From Rhynchonema sp. JSB1_4 (taxonomy: Eukaryota; Nematoda; Chromadorea; Monhysterida; Xyalidae): a DNA stretch of 64,000 nucleotides. Under the pieces are notes generated by a model that worked only from the letters and a program-made list of their open reading frames with translations, ran no database searches and was not told where the DNA came from. Each line of letters starts with the position of its first letter. The stretch's first letter is position 1. The stretch is taken from assembly GCA_030248065.1 (NCBI GenBank), contig JASAMV010002782.1:20256-84255 (forward strand), in the 5' to 3' direction. Shown piece by piece: positions 51,209-61,600 of the stretch. Position numbers and translations under genes: made by a program.

Positions 51209-52292
51209 GCTTTAAAGGTGCTGGTCAACAACCCATCGACTTCGTTTAATCTTGGGGGCAGTGCACCTGAACAAAGGTGGAATATCGTGTTACTCGACCC
51301 TGGCTTGGGGAGTCGATTGGTTGCTTCCTGATGTTTCACGGCCGGGTTGAAGTTTGCCCCTCAGTGAAAAAATGCAAAAATTTTGCCGGGTTTCCGTGGA
51401 AAGAACAATTCGCGGCAACGTTTAATAATTTCAGAATATCAAGCACCAACGCTTGTTTCATCAGTATGATATACAGCTTTGCAGGAAACAGCTTGTATCC
51501 TGAAGGAGAAGTCATTTAGTTCCAAAAACCTGGTGTTTTTTTGGTCACCGTTTTCTTCGCCGATAATTTTAAGCATCTGCGATTGACCAGCAAATGTGTT
51601 GATCGGACACAAAAATCCTCTAATTACTGTGTACATAACCTGTGCTTTTGAGTTCTTTGCACCAAATACAGCTAACGCAATAATTCGGACAACATGCGCA
51701 AGTCGGTCATTATGGGCGTGCGCGACCCCAAAAAAGGCAAAACATTTTTGAGTGCTCGAATCTGCACGTTGTTTTTGAGCGCGCGCGCTGATAATGACCG
51801 ACTTGTGCATGTTGTCCGAATTATTGTATTAGCTGTGTTTGGTGCAGAGAACTCAAAAGCACAGGTTATGTACACAGTAATTAGAGGATTTTTGTGTCCG
51901 ATCAACACATTTGCTGGTCAATCGCAGATGCTTAAAATTATCGGTGAAGAAAACGGTGACCAAAAAACACCAGGTTTTTGGAACTAAATGTTTTCTCATT
52001 TAGGATGCAAGCTGTTTCCTGCAAAGCCGTATATCATACCGATGAAATAAATGTTTGTGCTTGATATTCTGAAATTCTTAAACGTCGCCGTGAATTGTGC
52101 TTTCCACGGGAAGCCGGCATAACTTTAGCATTTTTTCACTGAGGGGCAAACTTCAACCTGGCCGTGAAACATCAGGAAACAACGAATCGACTCTCCAAGT
52201 CAGAGTCGAGTAACACGATATCCCACCTTTCTTAATGTGCACTGCCCCCCAAGATTAAGCGAGGTCGATGGGTTGTTGACCAGCAGCTTTAA
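51209..52292. repeat. 1.1-kb long inverted repeat upstream of P450 copy B
   Basis: Two arms of about 510 bp (51,209-~51,718 and ~51,785-52,292) are inverted copies with a spacer of about 65 bp. Landmarks in both arms are CTGGTCAACAACCCATCGAC at the outer ends, GGGCAAACTTCAACC, CAGCAAATGTGTTGATCGG, and CTAATTACTGTGTACATAACC near the centre. Identity is high near the centre by eye. Each arm has an open frame of about 100 codons, mirrored between arms, with amino-acid-changing differences. The outer end is about 105 bp from the copy B start codon. Confidence 0.9.
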
Positions 52293-53058
52293 GTTCCAAT
52301 TTTAATTTTTCCAAAACATTTTTGCCGGTAGCACACTTACTGTGTGGAAGCAACTAGACGGTGATATCGGGGAAAAATGTTTCGCATGTGCGCATCATTC
52401 CCTACGTATGAGTCCGTTTTACGTCCACCAACAACATGTCTTCCGTTTTGCATAGTAAGCATGGCGTTACACAGACTGATAACACAACACGGCCCCTAAC
52501 CGCGCGCAGCATATGTTAATGTAAACTAAACGAGCCAAGCTACTTTGCCCCATGAATAATCTTTATTTCCTGCTGAAACGAGTCACAGTATCAAAAAATA
52601 AGGGCCAGTAATAACATTATTCACAACACTATTTTTTGGGAAAAAAATCGCATGCCATTCAGATCACAAACACGCCATAATAATAATTAATTATAAATAC
52701 TTTGTAATGAAGTTGGGACGGTGCACTTTATTTAGCTGCCGTTACAATGCACATCAAGCAGCTTTCAATCACAAAAATGGTACGAAAGGCACAGCGAATT
52801 TATGAATGTCCTACAATACATAGAACTTGCACGTCTATTCTATCCCCCAACCCTTGAAACCATCCCATTGATTCCATAATATGTTAAACCACAAATTTTT
52901 TTCATAGAGCCTTCTAAAACAATACGTAAGTTCAGTAGGAATGAAAGCAAAAGAAAAAACAGATGAACAGAAAGAAAAGGACCACACGTAAGAAACAAAA
53001 ACCTAATCTCATTCAGTGAGCAGTGATAAAGATCACCACAGACTTGCGTGTAATAACA
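52293..53058. other. short intergenic stretch between P450 copy B and the golgin
   Basis: A/T-rich, with no open frame of note and no repeat I recognise. It should include the golgin 3' UTR, whose length cannot be told. Confidence 0.5.
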
Positions 53059-56000
53059 TCATTTGGTGGGCTTGGGCACAGGCAGCCAGCTTTGTTTCCA
53101 ATTCAACGTGCTTCTGACCTGAAATAGGTTACTGACATTGCAGTTTGGGGTCACGACCGGATCGATCGATGCATTGTACGACGTCCCATGATCCCTAAGA
53201 TCGGATACGTTCAGCATTACGGTCAGTACTACCGAAGCTCGTACCGGGTGGAACAATGGATAAATCAATGTTTGGTGTTCGGATTTTTTGTTACCCGACT
53301 GAAACGACTCAAATCGGTACTAGGCCAGTTCGGGACAACGTACCACAAGTCACTCAATCATGGTTATCTGAAGTGGCCTTGAAAAGGGCTGTTGAGTCAG
53401 AAGAAACCGAAACCGAAGTCCAAGCGTTTGGTGTGACCGTGACCGGTTCAGTGATTGCCACCCACGTAGCGCAGTATCGCTAGAAACAACGCCCGGCGCG
53501 AGCCTCGGAAGTACCTTACAGGGCACACTTCTTTACAAAGGAATGATGGGTGTCCGGTATTTTTGGTGTCACCAACTAGTAGAGTATTCACTACTATATA
53601 CATATATTGAAAGCGAGGAGGTATACGGCAGACTACGGATGAGGATATCGCTAAAAATATTTAGTGAGTGCCGAGTTTCACGATAGGCTCACTATAAAGA
53701 GGGTACACTGTGTTTTGCCAAAAAAAATCGACCAAAATTTGTGCCACTCACCAATCTCTCCTCGTTCTCATTCAGTCTCAGCAACGTTGACACAGCCCTG
53801 ACCAATGACAAGGCCTCCTGATCTGAGGCGGTAATGTAACGAAAGAGCACATTGCGTAGATACTCGAAGTTGGGCTCGTTACCGGACGATGCCTGATTAA
53901 TCAGGGTTGCAATTTATTCACTTTTATCTGTTTCGACGACAATCACAAAAATTAAAATTGCACGACAAACAAGAAAAAGCGCACTTTTTGCGAAAATCGT
54001 TCATTCGGTCTCGTATGATGATAATTTCTGCTGTGGTGGTCATTTGACACATTTCGATCGCGTAATTGAGCCTCGAGAGCGCGCACTTGTTGTTGTAGCT
54101 TAATATTGACGAAAATAGCCGCATTAAAGTTGATGACGGTTTCGGGGTGATTTTGAAGTGAAGGTAATTCAAACGTTACTGCCAAGTCTAGAATCTGATT
54201 GTAGATAATATTTGCATACAGAGATGCTCTTGTGGACGTGGTTTCTGGGCATTCCGTTGAATTGAAGCGTTTCGACCGCTTTGCCACACAAACGTTTTTA
54301 CTCCCAACGTTTTGTGACCGACCCGACGAAACGATGGGAGTACAAACATTTGCGCGGTAAAGCGGTCGCAAAGATTCAATTCAACATAGTCCGATTGTAA
54401 GTAGTTCTCAAACCAGTCCAGTCGACAGACATCCGTGATCCACAAAATCACGTGACCAACAGCGGACCAAAAAGAATCCAGCTGCACCATACCTGTTCCA
54501 CCATAGCATGAGTGTTCACATCTGCCTGCCTGTTGTCCCTCTTCACGAGCTCCACTTCGTGCGCCAAATGTGCGTTGCGCAACAATAATTCGTCGCGTTC
54601 CTTCACCAGACGACGACATTCGTCTTTTTGGATGCCCAGTTGCGAACTGAATGAATGAATTAGAATCAACACTAGTTTGCTATCGTTTTTTGGATCAGGT
54701 GGCCATCTGGTGCATTCGCACTGACGACGATCTGGCGCGCTGCACCCGCGCGGTGAAAACAGGTCAAGACGATCAACCCAAACACACTGCAAAATTCACA
54801 TTGAGTAAAACAGGGCCGTTTGGCGGAACGCACTGAGACAAATTGACAGAAAATGTCGGAATTGCTTCAAACCATTATGATACCAACCAAAGCAGCCATT
54901 ACCAGCCTTTATTTGATATTTATGACCCGTACACGACATTGATAGTTATTGCCCCACTGCAATGAAGGAGCATACACTGGTGACAACACAAACTAGAATA
55001 AGGCAAATGGCAAAAGAGCGCACTGAGCACAAGATGAAGATCACGGAACGTTTCGCCAACAAGGTGACTACACTGTATTGGGCGAGGGATACCAACATTA
55101 TAGAAACTGTCATACTCACCGCAAATCCTTCTCCCGAGAATGCGTATCGACATTCTTGGCGGTCAGCTGTGCTTCAGAGATTTGCCGTGGAATGTTGTTT
55201 TCAGCGACTTCGAACTGCATCGCTTCGTATTCGTCTAGTTGCTCGTACAACGCTGACAGTTCGCGGACCTAACGATAAATTAAAAGTTATTGGCCACTTA
55301 TTTTATTTGAATAATTTTTATCGACAGAAAATGAGCAACAAAATAGTTTGTAATAGAATCAGGATATCTTTAGCTGCAGGATCTAAAACATTTTGACATC
55401 AAATTATGTCAAATAAGCGTACATTCAACCACCAACCGCATCAATGTTGGCCGGATCCTGTTGCAGCAGTTCAATACAGAAACGTTTCGTGTGAATAAGA
55501 TCATCGCGAAATCGTTTCAACAAAATCAATCGATCTTGATCATCTCCCCTTTCCATTCGATTTCGCTCGGAATCGACAGTCTGCGTGGTAACAATCTACA
55601 GTCTATTCTTTTTATAGTGACATAATCGGAACTCGCCATTCTCGTTCACCACAGAAAGTAGTCACATAAAAGTGGTAATCAGGAAGTTAACGGCAAACAG
55701 TGGAAGTTAACGGCAAACAGTGGATGAAGATCATTCATATGAATATTAACCAGGATTTTACTGCACCGAGGTTCACCATACAGAGGGTGCGCTGTATGTC
55801 GATAAAAGCTGACCCAAGCAAAAAAAACAGAAACCAACTTGTGCTGAAGACCAACTTTATGATTCCTCCTGGCAAATTCCAGATCGGCTTTCACTGTTTT
55901 TAGTTCTGTTCGCAACGATTCGCATGCACATTCGCGTTGGACGACCTCTAATTCGGCACGCAGTTTATCTGCAAAAATTAGAACGATCTTTTAAACCAAA

Positions 56001-58155
56001 AATGTTTTCTTACAACAGGATAAACAGGCTGCAAAAATGCTACCAATAGTAATTTTTCTATTACACATCGAATTTCAGCAAACTGCCTGGGTAAAAATTA
56101 TGAACAATATTGCGAACAACAAAAGCTCAAAGATCGTTCAACCGTATATCTGCTGATCTGACACCTTGTTTGTCAGAGTAAGCAGACAACATTTTGCCGG
56201 TCGCCCATAAATTTGGTATTTGATCCGATTCGGAACGGCCCGTCCCCATTTAAATCACGTGTTCGAAATTTACAGATGCCGGATGCCACAGCCAGCGCGG
56301 AGTGCCAAACAGTGAACAGTTTTTACGCTACTCATCACCACGGGCACGACTGAATCAAGACATACCCAACATCCTCAACACAAAAAGTCCGAGATATATC
56401 CGAGCCGATCACCAGGTTTGATACCGTCCGGCAGTGGTGTCGTTGGGAAATCAAAAAGCCAGGATACCGGATACCCAAAATGAAAAATCTCGGATACCAG
56501 GGGGGGGTTTGCTCCCTAAAATAAAAAATCTCGGATACCCAGGAGGGGGTTGTTCAAAAAAGGTCAATTTTTTAGAGGAAAATAGAGCAAAATCGGTGTT
56601 GAAAGCGCAAAAAATGGTCATTTTAGGGTTATGCTTGCGCCAGCACGCGATTTTGAGCATTTTGGAGGTTAAAATGGGCGATTTATACGGTTTTAGGAAA
56701 ATTTTAGGGTAGGATACCCCTGGACAAAAAGTCAGGATACCGGATACCCCTGGGTGAAAAAATCAAGATGCCGGATACCGGATACTAGGGGGTAACCCCC
56801 TCCCCCCAACGACACCACTGCCGTCCGGTGTCATCAAACGAACCAATCGTGGTTTCCAATTCCAATTGTTTCGTGTGCCAGGCATCCTTCTCCGCTTGTC
56901 GTGCGTCCTCCAGTTTCTCACACATTTCCTTCAACGAATCCCTTTCCGACAACAACCCGTGCAACTGGCCGCCGCCAGACAATTGTGTGACGCGCGCTTC
57001 AAGCGTGTCGAGACGGGCCTGCAACAGGCAGGTAATTTTGGCGATTTGCTGATTTCTATTGTTCACTGCCGTTTATTTTGATCAATGTGCGTCATAGCGA
57101 CAGTTGCAACAAGCAAATGATGGGATGACATATTGAGTGAGGCTATGTCAAGCGGGTGACCGGTGCAGTTTTTGTCAAGGGACTTTCTGCATTGCGGATG
57201 CTGCAATAAGGGAAACCCAAGTAAAAATTTTCCCAAATACGTCTTATTGCAGTCAAAAACAAAACCACCTTAACGTCAAAAAGTCACTTGACGAATAATC
57301 AACCTATCACAGGATCAAACGTCTTGAATACCAAATCTAACACCCATCAATCAGCTATGGTTTTGTTTCCAAACCTGCAATCGCGCAATATGCGAGTCCT
57401 TTTTTGCCAGCAGATCCGTTGTTTTCGCCCGATGCGTGTCATAGGCTTTCTCCAAACGGTCGTATCGCGTCTGCAACTCCTGTTGACTGGATGTGCAGGG
57501 CTGGACAGCACCGGCACCAGGATTCGTGTGTATGCTCGTGCTCGAGCCACCAGTGTTGCCTGCAGGTGTGACGGGATTTGAATGAAAATGTCGTAGCTGA
57601 GTCGGTCGGAAAATCATGATTGGGAGCAGATGGGTGTGTCAGGACATCGTCAGTGCGAATGTGCCAAATGGCAATCATGTGACCCTAAAGGCGCACTCGA
57701 AGTGGATTTTGGGTGCTCGCGCTAATTTTGTCACTTGGGAATTGAAAGTTGGTCCTAAGAAGATTGACAAAGAGCCCGAAAAGCGGTGGAACGGATCCAT
57801 GCAGTTTCATCAACAAACTCACTGATAATCGAAGCCAACGTATCCATTTTGGTTTCATGCACAGTTGGTGATAATCTATGGTTGGATAGTGATGCTGCAA
57901 TAAAAAATAAATAAAAGCAGATACCGAGAAAAGCGAGTAAGCACCCAGAGAATACATAATACAACATAATAACAGAACATGACATAATCCCGATAACACT
58001 CAAAGACTCCAACCAGCGCCATTGTTCGATTCAATCGATCCACGTCTCACAGTGACGTCATTGAGACTGGCTGATTGCTGAATGGACGAACTCGCAGTGG
58101 ACGCAATACTCGACCCAGACTCGGCCTCGATCTGCCGTTTCAGGTTTTTGAACAT
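53059..58155 (-). CDS. GRIP-domain golgin (golgin-97/golgin-245 type)
   Basis: Eleven exons in phase give 460 residues: 58014-58155, 57823-57894, 57375-57559, 56844-57018, 55856-55968, 55437-55580, 55120-55268, 54493-54646, 54051-54098, 53752-53892, 53059-53118. It opens with MFKNLKRQI, which resembles the N-terminal tip of golgin-97 and golgin-245 that captures endosome-derived vesicles. Serine-rich sequence follows, then long heptad-rich helices (about 120-395). The C-terminal GRIP domain (~395-455) contains NFEYLRNVL with Tyr405, the residue class that contacts Arl1-GTP, and ends STLNWKQSW. Expected location is the trans-Golgi, as a vesicle tether. It is shorter than vertebrate golgin-97 (about 770 residues). 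Exon 2 could instead end further downstream; I took the GTGAGT donor. A hAT-type MITE lies in intron 4, 12 bp past its donor side. Confidence 0.88.
54256..54385. repeat. 130-bp palindromic element in golgin intron 8
   Basis: The outer arms GTTGAATTGAAGCG-TTTCGACCGCTTTGCC and the complement of GGTAAAGCGGTCGC-AAAGATTCAATTCAAC pair. The inner halves also pair (ACTCCCAACGTTTTG with CGAAACGATGGGAGT). This would fold as a long hairpin. No flanking duplication is obvious. Confidence 0.7.
55682..55721 (+). repeat. perfect two-copy 20-bp tandem repeat
   Basis: The unit GGAAGTTAACGGCAAACAGT occurs twice without change, in golgin intron 5. Confidence 0.9.
56432..56820. mobile_element. hAT-type MITE in golgin intron 4
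   Basis: The 389-bp element has termini CAGTGGTGTCGTTGGG and CCCAACGACACCACTG and an exact 8-bp duplication CCGTCCGG on both sides. It is the reverse-orientation relative of 11,977-12,376, with the same repeated GGATACC words. Reconstructing the empty site by removing one duplication leaves the exon 4 donor (GTTCGT) untouched. Confidence 0.93.
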
Positions 58156-58610
58156 TTTGCACTAAAATGGCAAACTTTTACATGGAGCGACCGAAATAAA
58201 GACCTTTTGTAACACGACGCCTAACAGGATAGAATGTGGTGCACACACATTTTGGTTCCGAGGACCAATAAGATTCAAAAACAAGCGCAATTCAGCATGA
58301 TCAAGAGTGATACTTCATCATAAAGTTACAAGTAAAGTTTGCACATGAACGAGATGTAGCTTGATCTAATCTGTACAATTGTTACCTGTGGACAAAAAAT
58401 AGCAACACGAAGAAAATTAGCACAGAAACACGTGACAAAGTACAGACATAATAATCGAAGATCAATATTAGAAAATAAGAGATACAAACACAAGAACAAT
58501 GTTGTAACAAAAAGTTAGAACGTTCAATTATACTTATACGGGTAGGCCCAGAATATAAATTAACATTTTTTGGACACCACCGCAAGATATAGGTTTGTGG
58601 TCATTTGTCA

Positions 58611-61600
58611 TTACGCCCTGGTGGCCTGCGGCAAAACAGTCCCCGAATTTGTCTGTGCTTGTGCACCCCCAGTGTTCTGCTGCTGTATCCCGGTCAGTTG
58701 CAAATGAGCCGGTTGGGGTGGCATCGGATGCACCAAAATCTGTCCGTTCGCCTGCACCTGAATGTGTTGTGGCTGATGCGTTGGATGGGTTACGGTAGCT
58801 ACCGTATTGCTATTCGGCACCAGGTGTATGGTGGCCGTCGGTTGCAGCACGCTGATTGGTCCGCCTGGTTGAAGCGGAATGCCGGGCACAAGCGATGGAT
58901 GGGGGAACTGAAACAGAGGGAAAATGTTTCGAAGATTTGATAAAGGTCGGCGTTCATCGCAACAAAATTGGTGACTTGACTTGCTCCATCAGCCTGGGGA
59001 CGCCAGCCACGTCGCTAAATGGTGGTACACGGAGGTGACGGACAATCACCAACCCACCATCTGTTCTGGGCTGTTGACAATATGGACTGATCCCAATATG
59101 CGCCCTCTGAGCCCGACATTTGTCGTTTGACGAGGACGAGGATTAATGCATAATTTTCAGTTCTGTTAACATGTCCTGTGATCTGTCCTGATGTCCGTGA
59201 TCTTTCTCTCTCCTTGGCGCTTTTTGTAGCTTTTATTTGCTGTGGTTTTGTTATAACCAGTGTTGTAACTATTTTCATTTCCGTAATTGTCCCACCCGGT
59301 CTTGTAACTTTGCTTCTATCACTAATTTACGTGCATGGTTTTATGCGTCACTGAGAGCAATAAACCAACCAACTTGCTCCATCACACGTAACGCTTTCCA
59401 ACAAAATTAGTACCAACTTTACTGATGCCATGTAAATTTCGTAATTTCGACCAGCACCCAACTTTATTAGCTGCACACCGACGTCTTTTTAATTGACCGA
59501 TCAATCAATGCTAGTGGCTTCGGTACTAATCCCAAAATTTTGTTACAATTCAAAAAGACAAACACAGACCCGATCCGATCTGTTCAAGTCTCAAACCGGT
59601 TAACAGCCAAAGGGCTCTATCGCCACCGCGTCCGGATGCGGTCAACGGGATGGATATGGCGATGTCTCGTTCGATACGCATTCACGTCAGCCTGGGGACG
59701 CCAGCCACGTCGCTAAATGGTGGTACACGGAAGTGACGGACAATCACCAACCCACCATCTGTTCTGGACTGTTGACAATATGGACTGATCCCAATATGCG
59801 CCCTCTGAGCCCGACATTTGTCGTTTGACGAGGACGAGGATTAATGCATAATTTTCAGTTCTGTTAACATGTCCTGTGATCTGTCCTGATGTCCGTGATC
59901 TTTCTCTCTCCTTGGCGCTTTTTGTAGCTTTTATTTGCTGTGGTTTTGTTATAACCAGTGTTGTAACTATTTTCATTTCCGTAATTGTCCCACCCGATCT
60001 TGTAACTGTGCTTCTATCACTAATTTACGTGCATGGTTTTATGCGTCACTGAGAGCAATAAACCAACCAACAGCCAAAGCGAACCTGTTGATACGACTGT
60101 TGATTGAGCACATTACCGATGACGTCATTGATCTGTCTGCTTGTCGTTTGATCAATTGAGTCAATTCGTTGTTGTTGTCCAGCTGCACTTCCCTGTCTGG
60201 AACCGGCACCACCATCCGAACTCCTTGTCTCTGTCGGGTTAGTAGGGTTATCATCTTGGCCCGTCGTATTTGTGGCCGATTCTGCGTTGTTGCTGTCATT
60301 CTGACTGGCTTCGTTGTTGTCCAGTTCCTCTTCGTAATGCAGACCGTATACGCGGCCAATCAACTGTGAAGAAAATATCAATTGATAATAATTATATCCT
60401 TTCTGGTTAAAATGATTTTGGTTTGTTTGATTCACAATATTTAATCCATCATGAAGGCAGATCTCCGTCTCCGAGAGACATTTCATAGATTAGGGGAAAC
60501 ATTTCTTCAATCGCCTATTACAAGTCAGATCGAAAGCCTCAAAAACTCGGTAAACCGAATTTTGCAGATCAAAGACCTTGAGAAACTCCTCGAACGCAAA
60601 TCCCCATCGATCGTCATTTGGCAAACTCGATCGCCACCAGACTTCGGCCAAATATTTGGGCAGATTCTTGCCGACGCCCTTACGTTCGAACAGAATCGCA
60701 CGACGCGGTGTTTCCCAGACCTGCGATTGGCACATCAGATGATGAAGCCAGAATGTGCGGTACATATTGAACGAAACGGCTTACTTGTTTGATCCTTCGA
60801 TCACCGTCAGCTCCGATACCGGACACCGGATTCACGTAGTAGTACTCTGGAGAAGGGAGATGTTTCGAGGTCAATTGACCGAAAATCCATCAAATGCGTT
60901 GACCAAGTTTGATTCCATACCATATTAGTTGACTCATATTAGATGGAGTATCAACCGCAAGCGCAGACTACGATCAACATATGTGATATCCCATCCCCAG
61001 ACAGGGTTTCTCAATTATTATTAAGTACAGACGCAAAAAAATAGTTCTGCACAAGACAAAACACAACAAGCAACAACACCAATCAATCAACCACAAGCAC
61101 AACCAACCATCGGCATACATGGTGTCGCGCAACAATCCGGTGGGTGTCATCTGACAGACGGTGCGCCACAAATCACTGAACACTGTGCTGCCCACAGCCA
61201 CGTGGTGGCAAACATGGGGCAGAAGGGTGGCCGTCGTCCGATCCGGCACTTGTAGGAAACGGGACTGCAAATTGGAATCAATCATGAAAAGCTTTGCCTT
61301 GTTTGGTTTTCTTTTCGTATTCACAAGCATAAATGCTGTGCAAATACTACTGATGGTCGGTCAATTTAATGAAAAGCATGGATTGGCTTGACTGACACCC
61401 AACTCAAATACCAAACGATGGCGATAGGCGTTTCAGAACTGTGAGGTGCTACGAACTTGGCCGCTTATTTCGGGATCGAAATATATATATGAAACCTATG
61501 TTTTTAACAGGTACTTTTCAAAACATTTTTTTGGCTTCAAGCTTATTTCGCAGTTGATATGCCATATTGGTTTTACAGCACCAATATTCATATAAAACCA

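Noticed and set aside
51439..51987. Mirrored open frames of 97-123 residues in the inverted repeat arms
   Set aside because: The two arms give the same frame outward on opposite strands, with amino-acid-changing differences and no domain. The openness follows from arm similarity, not from selection that I can see.
56432..56844. MITE destroying the donor of golgin exon 4
   Set aside because: First reading put the donor at the insertion point. Phase with exon 5 requires the GTTCGT donor at 56,843, upstream of the element, so the MITE is intronic.
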